A stretch of DNA of 43,667 nucleotides from Planctomycetota bacterium (GTDB lineage Bacteria > Planctomycetota > Phycisphaerae > UBA1845). Positions 6,854-16,071 of this stretch are shown here, piece by piece; positions within the stretch are counted from its first letter, which is position 1, and each line of letters opens with the position of its first letter. The DNA is taken from positions 145,538 to 189,204 of the forward strand of contig JAJRWX010000023.1 in NCBI GenBank assembly GCA_024276605.1, written 5' to 3'. The notes beneath the pieces were generated by a model, which did no database searches, was not told the DNA's origin, and worked only from the letters and a program-made list of their open reading frames with translations. The translations under genes and the position numbers were made by a program.

Positions 6854-9664
6854 TTATGGACAGTTCAAAGGATCAGCGTACGGATAAGGCTCGAACTGGA
6901 ACGCCAGCACCACAGCCAGAATATCTGAGCTACTGACAATGCCATTCGGTCTTTCGGGTGTCAGGTCAGCCCAAGTCACCGGTATACTTGTCGGTACCAA
7001 CCGAAAGGCCTGCACGATAGCCAGGATGTCGGACGCGGTTACCAGGCCATCCGGCGCACGCCATTGTCCGAAGTTTATATCATAGGAGCTTACAATGTCA
7101 GCCCAGTGGCGTCCATCTGAGGGAACATTCGCTGTAACCGCAAAACCAGCACTACTAAAGCTTATACCATCCGTCGTTGATTCAATTCGATAGAGGTGTC
7201 CGGGTGCAATGATGCAATCTCCGATATGTAGCGCGGCGCTATTCCATACACGCGGCGCGGGCATGGTGTCAGTGAGTCTGGCAATACTATGTGTGATCTC
7301 CTCCGCAGATGAGGGTGGCAATATCCATTTCCAGCGACCTGATACGGATTCGGTGACTCTGTAATTAACCACTTGGTTACCACGATTGGGGAAGAAGGTA
7401 GCATAACGGTTGCTTATAATCTTGCAGCCGGCAATGGGCGTGTTCGTAACCTCTAGTGTTTGCCTGTCACAGAAATCGAACGTACAAAGATCACCATCGC
7501 TAAAGGTAACAATAGCCCCGGTTGTTACATCGCAGCATTGCGTCGCATAATCGTAGATGAGGGGATTAGAGCACACCCTGGAGATCAAGTCGCAGTTGTC
7601 ATCAGTACATGCGTTGTTATCGTTGCAATCGATATCATTATCGCAAAAATCACACAGTGGGCCATTGCCGGAATCCGGACCATTGTTTCCAGGGCCAGAA
7701 GGAGGGCACTGGACGCCAGCGCGAAAATTAGCCGGTTGAACTAAGGTGTTGCAGGTCGATTCGGAAACATTATGCACACACTTTGTCGTGCCTGGGCCGA
7801 TGTCATAACAACATGCCCCTGACGTTACGGTAATGGTCGCGCGATTAAAGTTCATGACAGGGTAGATATCACCCAGTCCATCGATATTAAACGTCTCTCC
7901 ACTGTCCGGTGAAAAATTTATGTTATACGTACCCGCTGCCCCGGCTGGGATTTCAACCAACAGTGTGCCGAACATTTCGGTAGTGCCAATATCCTGTCTA
8001 CCGACTTGAGATATGCCCCAATAACCGTAGTTTAGTCCTGTATAGTCTACACCTGAAATATAATCAAAACCGAAATAGATATAATTAGTGTTTATGCCGC
8101 AGACCCCGCCAACAGGACAATCGCTGACACCATTCGGGCAAGGCGTGGAAGTGCCCACACAAACATCTGTCGCTATGAATCCGCCTTGATCGCAAGTGCT
8201 CCCATCTACCGGGCAACCATTGCCCTGCGGACATGCAAGCAGTGGAACACCTGGATAGCCAAGAGGGTTTAGTGCATCACCGACGCCGCTACAATAGCCG
8301 GTGCCATCGATGGTTGCTTGTAAAGCGCCCATCAACCCGTCGCCCGTCGTCGCCCAACTGGACGCCCGCAACTCTAGCTCGACCACAACACTTCCATCAT
8401 CCGCACCACCTGGGATTTCGATCGAGTTGCCCGACAGGCTGGTTACCGGCCCCGTACTTCCGATCGGAACCAAATCAAAAATAGTATTAGGGACGCAGCC
8501 AACAATAGGATTGTGGCTCACCTGACCTGTTCCAGGATTACAATTGTCGTTGGTGCACTCATCAAAATCGTCGATCGAAGTCAAGCTGCCACCAGCGGGG
8601 TCGCAGCAATCCGTGTTATTGTTGTAGTTTTGTATGTTGCTGCATACACCGGATGCTTGATTGCAGTTGTCATCGGTACATGCGTTGGAATCATCGCACT
8701 CGCTATCAACGATACAAAAATGACAATCTGGGCCTAAAGGTGGGCACAATGCGCCAGCGCGAAAATTTGACGGTTGAGGAAGCGAAGCGCACATCGATTC
8801 CGTAATCTCATTCATGCACTGTGGAGGGAATTGGAAGATGTCAAAACAACATTGGCCTGTCGTAATGGTAATGGTCGCACCATTCAGGTTCGAAACGGCG
8901 TAGGAGTCACCCTGGCCATCCGCATTGAACGTCCTTTCGGTATCCAGCGAAAAATTGATATTATACCTGCCGGCCGCCCCGGCTGGAATCTCAACCAATA
9001 GCGTGCCGAACATTTCGATATTGCCGGTATCCGGTTTACCACCGAGTTGAGATACACCAAAAAACTCATAGTTTAGTCCTGGATAGGATACCGCACCAAG
9101 AGGATCGAAACCGGAAAAGAGGTAATTGGTATTTGGCTCGCAGGTGTCTCCCGCAGGGCAATCGCTGACCCCGTTCGGGCAAGGCGTGGAAGTGCCCACA
9201 CAAACATTAATAGCTACGAAGGCACCCTGTTTGCATGTGTTCCCGTCAGCCGGGCAACCATTGCCCTGCGGACATGAAAGAAGAGGAGCGCCTGGATACC
9301 CAAGCGGGTTTAATGGATCGCCACCGCCACTGCAGTAGCCAGTGCCATCAATGATTGCTTGCACTGACTGTATCAACCCGTCCCCCGTCGTAGCCCAACC
9401 GGACACGCGCAGTTCAAGCTCGACCACAATACTCCCATCATCCGCACCGGCTGGGATTTCGATCGAATTCCCAAACAAGCTGGTCACCGGCCCGGTACTC
9501 CCGACAGGTACAAGATCGAAAACAGTATTACCGGGTGGATTTTGCGCTTGGGCGGGCATAGCCAAGATGGAAAGCACGATAGCCAAGGCACACAGCCATG
9601 ACACCTTGCCGCTGAGTATAAGGACGTGTCCGGAACGATTGCGAGATGTTAGTCTATCGCTCAT
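6854..9664 (-). CDS. Large secreted protein: duplicated cohesin-like/Cys-rich module with dockerin-like C-terminus
   Basis: 936 residues from the ATG at 9664, chosen because GGAGAG precedes it (an ATG 14 codons further upstream lacks one). Signal peptide 1-40 (ends AQA). Residues 48-392 and 395-747 are two copies of one unit. Each starts FDLVPxGSTGPVTSL, runs through a beta-rich region with MFGTLLVEIPAGAAG (cohesin-like in style), then a CC...C module and CTDC-type repeats (NACTDDNC; GQVSHNPI). The last 80 residues hold two dockerin-like helices, DGLVTASDILAIVQAF and NGIVSSSDILAVVLAF, each beginning with an Asp/Asn-rich loop, the planctomycete version of a type I dockerin. Probably an extracellular protein assembled by dockerin-type contacts. 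Ligand and partners unknown. Confidence 0.8.
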   Translation of the reverse strand: MSDRLTSRNRSGHVLILSGKVSWLCALAIVLSILAMPAQAQNPPGNTVFDLVPVGSTGPVTSLFGNSIEIPAGADDGSIVVELELRVSGWATTGDGLIQSVQAIIDGTGYCSGGGDPLNPLGYPGAPLLSCPQGNGCPADGNTCKQGAFVAINVCVGTSTPCPNGVSDCPAGDTCEPNTNYLFSGFDPLGAVSYPGLNYEFFGVSQLGGKPDTGNIEMFGTLLVEIPAGAAGRYNINFSLDTERTFNADGQGDSYAVSNLNGATITITTGQCCFDIFQFPPQCMNEITESMCASLPQPSNFRAGALCPPLGPDCHFCIVDSECDDSNACTDDNCNQASGVCSNIQNYNNNTDCCDPAGGSLTSIDDFDECTNDNCNPGTGQVSHNPIVGCVPNTIFDLVPIGSTGPVTSLSGNSIEIPGGADDGSVVVELELRASSWATTGDGLMGALQATIDGTGYCSGVGDALNPLGYPGVPLLACPQGNGCPVDGSTCDQGGFIATDVCVGTSTPCPNGVSDCPVGGVCGINTNYIYFGFDYISGVDYTGLNYGYWGISQVGRQDIGTTEMFGTLLVEIPAGAAGTYNINFSPDSGETFNIDGLGDIYPVMNFNRATITVTSGACCYDIGPGTTKCVHNVSESTCNTLVQPANFRAGVQCPPSGPGNNGPDSGNGPLCDFCDNDIDCNDNNACTDDNCDLISRVCSNPLIYDYATQCCDVTTGAIVTFSDGDLCTFDFCDRQTLEVTNTPIAGCKIISNRYATFFPNRGNQVVNYRVTESVSGRWKWILPPSSAEEITHSIARLTDTMPAPRVWNSAALHIGDCIIAPGHLYRIESTTDGISFSSAGFAVTANVPSDGRHWADIVSSYDINFGQWRAPDGLVTASDILAIVQAFRLVPTSIPVTWADLTPERPNGIVSSSDILAVVLAFQFEPYPYADPLNCP
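7424..9523 (-). repeat. Internal tandem duplication of about 1.05 kb within the large secreted protein gene
   Basis: Unit A covers 8489-9523 and unit B 7424-8482, about 345 and 353 codons. Long blocks are nearly identical in protein sequence, including STGPVTSL, GNSIEIP, WATTGDGL, IDGTGYCSG, VCVGTSTPCPNGVSDCP and MFGTLLVEIPAGAAG. The Cys-rich halves have diverged more. This points to an in-frame gene-internal duplication followed by uneven divergence. Confidence 0.85.
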
Positions 9665-9793
9665 AAGCTTCTCTCCGTTAATGCACGCCATTGCAGCGTG
9701 ATACAACTATGTCTCAGAGGCGACCTATCAATACCGCGATTATACCGTAATGCCCTATCATAAAACAAGTAAAAAGTGGCCTTTTTCCATTTT

Positions 9794-9842
9794 CCCGTCG
9801 TTCATGCAGATGGGAACCCAGTTTCATGCCCTACGCTCGGTA
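9794..9842. repeat. Partial small inverted repeat (GTCATTCCCGC family)
   Basis: CCCGTCGTTCATGCAGATGGGAACCCAGTTTCATGCC matches the 6799 copy in order and length with a weaker hairpin. It lies in the divergent gap between the large secreted protein (start 9664) and the alkyltransferase gene. The same gap (9665-9996) holds no other feature I can support. Confidence 0.6.
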
Positions 9843-9996
9843 TAACGCTACTGGTTTTCCGCCTTCTATGAAGCTGGATGCGTCAAGAGCAAAGGGAGGC
9901 CCAGTTATCCCGCGCGAGGTTTGGGTATTGGGTGCTTGTGGGTGCTTGGGTGTTGCCTTGACGAGGTTTGGATTATCCTTTTCGTATGTTTATAGC

Positions 9997-10536
9997 ATGG
10001 ATCGAATGATGAAATATCGACTATTTCTTACTGACTGGGGGCATTTTGGCATGGTTGAACTTGATAATAAAGTTCTGGCTACGTATTTGCCCGGGAAACA
10101 AGAAAAAGTTCGTCAGCGCATCCAAGATGATTGGCCTGGGGCGATTGAATCCAAGTCGATACTGACACCATTATGTCGGCAGGTAAAGAAGTATTTTAAT
10201 GGGTCGAAGGTACGATTCTCTGTGTCGCTCGATCTGTCTCATCTATCGCCTTTTCGCGGTAACGTACTCAAAGCATGTCAGCGCATCCCGTATGGTCAGA
10301 CGGCTTCCTATGCGGACCTGGCTAGGGTAGTCGGGAGTCCTCATGCGGCGCGAGCGGTTGGCAGCGCCATGGCCCACAACCCGCTACCGCTCCTTGTTCC
10401 TTGCCACCGCGTGCTTTGTAGCGATGGTACGATAGGTGGATTCTCCTCGCCAAACGGCATTCGTGAAAAAGAAAGACTATTGCGACTTGAAGGTGCATTG
10501 AATAATCAGCAGATGGCGCTGGCCTTTGGTCGATGA
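9997..10536 (+). CDS. ogt: Methylated-DNA--protein-cysteine S-methyltransferase (O6-alkylguanine repair)
   Basis: 179 residues from the ATG at 9997. The frame is open further upstream (to 9826) but that part overlaps a repeat element and does not look coding. The active site is PCHRV (acceptor Cys about residue 136) in LPLLVPCHRVLCSDGTIGGFS. The DNA-binding helix-turn-helix is marked by IPYGQTASYADLARVVGSPHAARAVGSAM, with the Arg finger in HAARAVG. The protein removes alkyl groups from O6 of guanine in one suicidal transfer. The N-terminal domain (TDWGHFGMVELDN...) is present, so this is the two-domain Ogt/Ada-C form. ATGs at 10006 and 10009 are also possible starts. Confidence 0.92.
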   Translation: MDRMMKYRLFLTDWGHFGMVELDNKVLATYLPGKQEKVRQRIQDDWPGAIESKSILTPLCRQVKKYFNGSKVRFSVSLDLSHLSPFRGNVLKACQRIPYGQTASYADLARVVGSPHAARAVGSAMAHNPLPLLVPCHRVLCSDGTIGGFSSPNGIREKERLLRLEGALNNQQMALAFGR

Positions 10537-10572
10537 GGGTTAAAACTAGCGCTCGGACACACAAGAACTGAT

Positions 10573-10719
10573 GGGTGGCATGGGCAATGCTTTTTTTGCC
10601 CGTGGTGGTCTCCGGAACAACACGGGTAAGTCCCGATGTATCCCGAACGAGCTTCGGGATACATCGGGACTTACCCATGCCACCCGACACCCGAATTTTT
10701 AGCTGTGACAAAGCACTAG
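10573..10719. mobile_element. Palindromic MITE-like element, copy 1
   Basis: The right end is TTAGCTGTGACAAAGCACTAG, the inverted terminal sequence of the family. The left terminal repeat is decayed, and recognisable sequence starts at GGGTGGCATGGGCA. The core is a perfect 24-bp stem (10624-10647 with 10653-10676; GGGTAAGTCCCGATGTATCC...) with a 5-base loop. A second small hairpin surrounds GCTTTTTTTGC. No protein is encoded. It lies between ogt and the thiolase gene. Confidence 0.85.
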
Positions 10720-10809
10720 TGGTTTATTATTGAGGGGAACGTCCAGCTATACAAACAGGTAAGATTCCTTATATTTTACCAGCATGATACCCCAAGGAGA
10801 TGTAATCCT

Positions 10810-12009
10810 ATGATGCGAAAAGCTGTGGTCATTGGCGCCGTGCGCACGCCGGTCGGTAGATACGGCGGTTCGCTAAGTGCAATTCGACCGGACGACTTAG
10901 CGGCTATGGTGATCAAAGCGCTGGTCACACGATCGGGTATCGACCCGGCTATGATCGACGATGTATATTTTGGCGCGGCGAATCAAGCCGGTGAGGATAA
11001 CCGCAACGTAGCTCGCATGGCGGCGCTACTAGCCGGATTACCGGATACCGTTCCAGGGTCAACCGTTAATCGGCTCTGCGCTTCCAGCTTGGACGCCATC
11101 AACATCGCCGCGCGCATGATTGAAGCCAACCACGGCGATGTGATGATCGCCGGTGGTGTCGAGAGCATGTCGCGTGCCCCATTCGTACTTCGTAAAGGCC
11201 AGACGGCTTTCGATCGCAAAGCGGAAATTTATGATACGACAATTGGCTGGCGTTTTACCAATCCCAAGTTAGCGGCGTTGTATCATCCATATTCGATGGG
11301 CGAAACCGCAGAGAATGTCGCAAAGCATCATAAAATCACGCGCGAAGCGCAGGATCAATTTGCCGTTGCGTCACAAATGAAGTGTAAAGCTGCGATGGAA
11401 ACAGGACGGTTCAAGGATGAAATCATAGCCGTTGAGATTCCGCAACGCAAAGGTGATCCAATCATCGTCGATCAAGACGAACATCCGCGCCCGGATACTA
11501 CGCTGGAAAAATTGGCCAAACTACGTCCTGCGTTCGCCAAAGACGGCACAGTCACGGCAGGGAATGCATCCGGTATCAATGACGGAGCCGCGGCACTACT
11601 CCTCGTGGAAGAAAAAATAGCAGAGCAACTTGGCTTGTCACCCATAGCCAGGGTGGGTGCGTCAGCTACGGCTGGGGTCGACCCTGCCCACATGGGTCTC
11701 GGCCCGATTCCCGCTACGCGAAAAGCACTGGATCGCGCCGGACTGACCATGGGTGATGTTGACGTGATAGAATTAAATGAAGCCTTTGCGGCCCAGTCGA
11801 TTCCGTGTATGCGTGAGTTGGAACTCGACCCCGCGAAAGTTAACCCCAACGGCGGTGCGATTGCCTTGGGTCATCCGCTTGGTTGTAGCGGTGCGCGACT
11901 GGTGACTACACTGCTATACGAAATGAAACGTACGCGAGCAAAACGAGGCCTCGCGACCATGTGCGTGGGCGTCGGGCAAGGCGTAGCTACGCTGTTTGAA
12001 TCACTATGA
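10810..12009 (+). CDS. Acetyl-CoA C-acyltransferase (thiolase, PcaF/FadA-like)
   Basis: 399 residues, ATG 10 bases after AAGGAG. The catalytic residues are present: Cys90 in [11 protein letters not shown] (acyl acceptor), His355 in [16 protein letters not shown] and Cys385 in MCVGVGQG. Full thiolase length (about 390-400). The sequence [15 protein letters not shown]...YDTTIGWRF resembles PcaF-type 3-oxoadipyl-CoA thiolases. However, thiolases are not separable by such motifs, and no aromatic-degradation genes are nearby, so beta-oxidation or acetoacetyl-CoA metabolism is equally possible. The stop overlaps the next start (ATGA), an unexpected pairing with a membrane glycosyltransferase. Confidence 0.92.
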   Translation: MMRKAVVIGAVRTPVGRYGGSLSAIRPDDLAAMVIKALVTRSGIDPAMIDDVYFGAANQAGEDNRNVARMAALLAGLPDTVPGSTVNRLCASSLDAINIAARMIEANHGDVMIAGGVESMSRAPFVLRKGQTAFDRKAEIYDTTIGWRFTNPKLAALYHPYSMGETAENVAKHHKITREAQDQFAVASQMKCKAAMETGRFKDEIIAVEIPQRKGDPIIVDQDEHPRPDTTLEKLAKLRPAFAKDGTVTAGNASGINDGAAALLLVEEKIAEQLGLSPIARVGASATAGVDPAHMGLGPIPATRKALDRAGLTMGDVDVIELNEAFAAQSIPCMRELELDPAKVNPNGGAIALGHPLGCSGARLVTTLLYEMKRTRAKRGLATMCVGVGQGVATLFESL

Positions 12010-13817
12010 CTCGTCTTACCGCCATCGCCTTGGCCCTGATCGCAGTGATTTATCTGGTCTGTTGCTCGATTGGTTTAACCTGGGGGTTGCCTTCGCGCGA
12101 CGTGGACACATATTTATTCGGCGAGCAGACGCCTTGGTCCGGCGAAACCATCTATGCATTAGCCCATGCCGACAAGAAATTCGACGCTTCGCGCGGAGCG
12201 GATGTTGATCCTGACCCGATAGACAAATCCACCGGCCAACCAGTTCATCTGACCCAAACAAAAAGTGATATAGCGAAGATCTATCTTCGTTACCGCCTCT
12301 TTACTCATCAACCTGACGAGATGATTACCATGATGGCCCTGGCTGGCATGAAGCCTGGCCAACTACAGTTTGATCCCAAACTGTATCAATACGGCGGGTT
12401 GTTTATCTACCCCGTCGGGGCATTAATCAAACTATGCGGCTTACTCGGTTTGATCGAAGTACGCGGTGATGTGGTCTATTACCTCGATCACCCCGACGAG
12501 TTCGGCAAGTTCTATATCGTCGCCCGAGCCTACGCGGCTGCGTGGGGATTACTAGGTATATGCGTAGTCTTTGCCATCGCCCGTCGTATCAGTTCGGACG
12601 CTGCCGGTGTCGTATCCGCAGCACTGTTTGCGATTATGCCGGTTGTAATCTGTATGGCCCACGAAGGAAAGCCCCATCTCCCCGGTGCGGTGCTTATGCT
12701 ATGTGCAGTATATTTCGCTATGCGCGCCATAACATCTACGCGCTGGTCTTGGTGGTTCATGTGCGTTTGCTGTGGGGCTGCGGTGGGTATGGTGTTGTCG
12801 TCCGCACCGATTTTGATCTTGATTCCGCTGGTTTGCGTTACACAATATATCGGCTGTGCTGCTGGAAAAAAAGATTCCCCAAAGCAGGAAACCATCACAC
12901 GTAGCCATGCCGTTTTGCGCACCATCACAGGTATTGTCGTGGCCATGACTGTCTATCTCATCACCAATCCGTATATCCTCATCAATACGATCACCAATCG
13001 TGCAGTGCTTCGAAGTAACTTCGGCAATTCGCTGGCCATGTACGACATTTCACGCATCGGCGAAGGGTTCGTTCGCGTGATTGAGTTGACCGTGGAAGGG
13101 GCGACGTGGGTGTTATGTCTCGGCGGTGTCATCGCTTTGATCGCAGGGCTTTGTCGAAAGCGGTGGATCGCACTGCCGCTGTTGATCTCAGCCGGTATAT
13201 TCTTCCTTCAATTCGTACTCATCGGCGCGGGCAAACCGGCGGAGTATGGCCGATTCGGCATTTTCACCAACAGCGCCTTAGCCATCGGGACGGGATGTGT
13301 AGTGGCTAGCTTTTGGCACAGTCGGGCACGTGGGTTGGTCATCACCATGACGCTGTTAGCTATTGTCTCCGTTGGCATTAAAGGGGCTATATACTTAAAT
13401 CATTTTTATGCTGATACAACGACAGAGCATTCGCGTGCCAAACTCGCACAAGCATTGACCATTAACGCTAAAACGTATTTTTCGCAAGGTAAGCCTTCGG
13501 TCATCGCCCTACCGGCAGAGCCTGCACCTTATAACTGTCCGCCGCTCAATTTTTCACAAATAGATATGGTGCTCTATCCACCGGGCACGCCATTTATGAT
13601 TCATGAAGCAAATGCACCCGACGCTTGGATTCAGGTGGTGGATACTATTCAGGGTGAGCCTATCGAATCTGCCAAATTGAATGCCCTTCCGCATGAAGCT
13701 TTAACAACATGGACCACGACGCCGTTTGGTGGAGCAGGCGTGAAGAACATGGCAAGCCCCATCAGTTGGGCCGATAAACCATTTATCTTGTATTCCCGAC
13801 CGCGCGACAGTAATTAA
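12006..13817 (+). CDS. Polytopic membrane protein, GT-C glycosyltransferase-like (GT39/ArnT style)
   Basis: 603 residues with about ten hydrophobic segments. There is an N-terminal helix (LTAIALALIAVIYLVCCSIGL), then a large first loop containing RYRLFTHQPDEMITMMAL, and a helical core up to about residue 490 (GLLGICVVFAIA, VVSAALFAIMPVVICMA, VVAMTVYLITNPYILI, WVLCLGGVIALIAGL and others), then a C-terminal soluble tail. The H-x-x-D-E in the first loop is the position of the acidic catalytic pair in dolichyl/undecaprenyl-phosphate-sugar transferases of the GT-C fold. Probably moves a sugar from a lipid carrier outside the membrane. The start overlaps the thiolase stop by four bases. Confidence 0.65.
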   Translation: MTRLTAIALALIAVIYLVCCSIGLTWGLPSRDVDTYLFGEQTPWSGETIYALAHADKKFDASRGADVDPDPIDKSTGQPVHLTQTKSDIAKIYLRYRLFTHQPDEMITMMALAGMKPGQLQFDPKLYQYGGLFIYPVGALIKLCGLLGLIEVRGDVVYYLDHPDEFGKFYIVARAYAAAWGLLGICVVFAIARRISSDAAGVVSAALFAIMPVVICMAHEGKPHLPGAVLMLCAVYFAMRAITSTRWSWWFMCVCCGAAVGMVLSSAPILILIPLVCVTQYIGCAAGKKDSPKQETITRSHAVLRTITGIVVAMTVYLITNPYILINTITNRAVLRSNFGNSLAMYDISRIGEGFVRVIELTVEGATWVLCLGGVIALIAGLCRKRWIALPLLISAGIFFLQFVLIGAGKPAEYGRFGIFTNSALAIGTGCVVASFWHSRARGLVITMTLLAIVSVGIKGAIYLNHFYADTTTEHSRAKLAQALTINAKTYFSQGKPSVIALPAEPAPYNCPPLNFSQIDMVLYPPGTPFMIHEANAPDAWIQVVDTIQGEPIESAKLNALPHEALTTWTTTPFGGAGVKNMASPISWADKPFILYSRPRDSN

Positions 13818-14000
13818 CATTCATCGTCAGATAACGTCGCCGTTCACACACTATCAAACGACTTACTCAATCGATACTTGCTACATTTGATTCTCATTCC
13901 GATAGATAAGGATAAACAACCGCAGATACTAGAGCGGTCTCACCGTTTGGAATTCATGGTTTGCGCATGCCGTCGCGCTGTCGGGAAGGAATGTTATTCA

Positions 14001-14354
14001 ATGTCGAATCCACTTTGCCATTTTGAGTTTATGTCCCGAGACCCGGAAAAGTTCAAGGCGTTTTATAGCACGGTATTCGACTGGAGTCTCGATGACGTTT
14101 CGATGCCAGGGTATACCTTAATCAATGCCGGCGCAGAACCATCCGGCGGCATGTTCCCCTCGCCGGACAACGTACCTACTGGTTGTGTCAATGTTTACTT
14201 TATGGTTGAAGATATCAAGGACACACTGGAGCAAGCCAAAACGAACGGAGCGAAAGTTCTCATCGACAAAACAGAAATCCCGCGTGTTGGTCACATCGCC
14301 ATGATTAGCGATCCTGAAGGAATCTGTGTGGGTTTAATGCAATCAAACAGATGA
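14001..14354 (+). CDS. VOC (glyoxalase/bleomycin-resistance-like) family protein
   Basis: 117 residues from the ATG at 14001 (AAGGAATG upstream). An earlier in-frame start at 13878 adds a Cys/Arg-rich stretch that does not look like part of the fold. The layout is CHFEFMSRDPEKFKAFYSTVFDWSL, then GGMFPSPDNVPTGCVNVYFMVEDIKDTLEQAKTNGAKVLIDKTEIPRVGHIAMISDPEGICVGLMQ. This is the usual VOC layout, with the final beta strand DPEGICVGL. Such proteins range from glyoxalases to substrate-binding or regulatory forms, and metal ligands cannot be assigned with confidence. Stands alone after the membrane transferase. Confidence 0.85.
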   Translation: MSNPLCHFEFMSRDPEKFKAFYSTVFDWSLDDVSMPGYTLINAGAEPSGGMFPSPDNVPTGCVNVYFMVEDIKDTLEQAKTNGAKVLIDKTEIPRVGHIAMISDPEGICVGLMQSNR

Positions 14355-14437
14355 TGCAGTCGGTTATGCCATCTCATCACACAGCGTAATTTATACGCTG
14401 ACATGATCTCACAATACCGTTTACCAGGTATTTCAAT

Positions 14438-14650
14438 TCACCGCTTGTTTAGTATGGAGCGCAGCGCAATACGCCGGCCTCGGCGTTTTTGTTTGCCGTT
14501 TGCCTGCACAGGACGTAGTGGCCGGGGAATTTTTTCAATGGGAGAAAAAACACCTCGACATTGACGGCAGTAGCGTGACTTAGCGACTTCCAACCCTGAA
14601 ATAACGTGTGGAAACGCGCAAAATGGGCAGTGCACGTATAACGCTTCCAT
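14438..14650 (-). CDS. Small zinc-ribbon protein
   Basis: 70 residues from the ATG at 14650, chosen because GGGGAGGGGGAA precedes it; the longer frame from 14746 has no such site. Two CxxC pairs, CPFC at about 8-11 and CRQC at about 28-31, form a classic zinc ribbon (about 16 residues between the pairs). The tail is strongly basic (KQKRRGRRIALRSILNKR), compatible with nucleic-acid contact. No family name can be given. It lies downstream of the metzincin lipoprotein on the opposite side of a short gap and ends before the VOC gene. Confidence 0.6.
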   Translation of the reverse strand: MEALYVHCPFCAFPHVISGLEVAKSRYCRQCRGVFSPIEKIPRPLRPVQANGKQKRRGRRIALRSILNKR

Positions 14651-14769
14651 GATTTCCCCCTCCCCAACTACCAGACTTGGCAGATTGACGAATCCCCAGT
14701 GAAAACGGCGTAGATCATCCCCATACCGACCAGCGACGTATAGCATGTCTCTCTCAGAACGAGACAGAC

Positions 14770-15942
14770 CTAGTTCCCCACTAAGCCTACAATATCAGCC
14801 AGGAGCATCACGGCATCTTGCGTCCCCAGCTCCATGATATCACGCGATAACGGCGCGTTTTTGAACTCCTGATCTGCCAAAAACGCATCGGCTGCTGAGC
14901 GATCGTCCATAATGGCAGTGTCATCATCCACATGACTGAGACCAAGCAAGTGACCCGCTTCATGTGCGGTGACATTACCAATCGCCTCGGCTAAATCCAC
15001 AAGCGACGGAGCAGTACTGAAAATTTGTGGTTTGAATGACTCTGCAAAAATAATAGCATCATCGCAGAAATCAGCATTGTATAAATCTACAGCGTCCGCG
15101 ATGCCAAACATAGTCGGGCTAAACCCCCCCATGAATATCGTCGTCACTTCCGTCGTTGAGCTTGGCGGATTATCCGAAGTCAACACCTCCACATTGAACC
15201 GCTCGAAATTCCTAGCCACGGAATCTCGAATGAATCCCTTTAGCTGTTCGGTCTGCCCGCTATATATAGGGCTGATTTGATCCGCATCAAACGCCGGGAT
15301 AGTAGTTGGTCCGAGCGGGGCATCATTGATGGTACCGCCGTCGAAATCGATCACGACAATTTGCCGCGTAGCGATAGGAACCTCAAGGCCCCGATTAACG
15401 ACAATGTCGACTTGATAACTGCCTTTATCCTGACCCGGGCCGGCAAAGGCGGAGTTCGTAATAGCTAGATAATAGGCGTCGTTATCTCGACGTACAATCC
15501 ACTGCAGATACGAATCAAAGTTATTACTACTGACATCATCGTTGACATACACAACATGCGACTGGCTATCAAAGACAGCTACTGATACATCAAGCACGGA
15601 ACCCGGTGTTGTGGTAGTAATCGTGAGCTGATCGCCGGCGTTTAATGAGCCAAGCAGGAACACATCGATATCGCCTTCAACTTGCACGGTGCCCTGCAAT
15701 CCCGCCACGTCATTCTCATCAAAAACAGCCACGATAGCTTCGGCTAAGGTGTCGTTGGGTTCATTATCTGTTTTCCCGATAGGACTTGTGATGGTTTCAT
15801 CGCGATTGCCGTCGACGATGATCCCGTTAGTCCCTCCTGATAAAGACCCAACGCCCGAACCACATCCCGATAGTCCTGCGGTAAGCAAAAACACGATCAA
15901 GAATCGATGCAAGCTGCGTGTGGTTGTAGTTCCGTAGATCAA
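14770..15942 (-). CDS. Metzincin-like zinc metalloprotease lipoprotein A
   Basis: 390 residues, TTG start preceded by AAGGA. The signal peptide ends in the lipobox LSGC (Cys27), so it is probably a lipid-anchored exported protein. A PPC-like beta domain follows: NEPNDTLAEA...GDIDVFLLGSLNAGDQLTI...DNDAYYLAITNSAF. The catalytic part carries HEAGHLLGLSH from residue 327, the HExxHxxGxxH zinc site of metzincins, and IMDD about 16 residues on as the Met-turn. This is complete enough to predict activity. It is a tandem paralogue of the next gene on the same strand (130 bp apart). Substrate unknown. Confidence 0.85.
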   Translation of the reverse strand: MIYGTTTTRSLHRFLIVFLLTAGLSGCGSGVGSLSGGTNGIIVDGNRDETITSPIGKTDNEPNDTLAEAIVAVFDENDVAGLQGTVQVEGDIDVFLLGSLNAGDQLTITTTTPGSVLDVSVAVFDSQSHVVYVNDDVSSNNFDSYLQWIVRRDNDAYYLAITNSAFAGPGQDKGSYQVDIVVNRGLEVPIATRQIVVIDFDGGTINDAPLGPTTIPAFDADQISPIYSGQTEQLKGFIRDSVARNFERFNVEVLTSDNPPSSTTEVTTIFMGGFSPTMFGIADAVDLYNADFCDDAIIFAESFKPQIFSTAPSLVDLAEAIGNVTAHEAGHLLGLSHVDDDTAIMDDRSAADAFLADQEFKNAPLSRDIMELGTQDAVMLLADIVGLVGN

Positions 15943-16071
15943 GATGTTAATGCTTCCTTATGGATATATATCACAATGGTAAGTGGCCATTCAATAAGAC
16001 ATACGCAGTTACATGAGGAATATCTTGGGTTCGCATACTCAATGAGTAGGATACATCCCGCTAGGCATAAC

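Noticed and set aside
9826-9996. N-terminal extension of the alkyltransferase frame
   Set aside because: Overlaps a small repeat element, lacks a ribosome site and has no counterpart in the family; the fold starts near 9997-10009.
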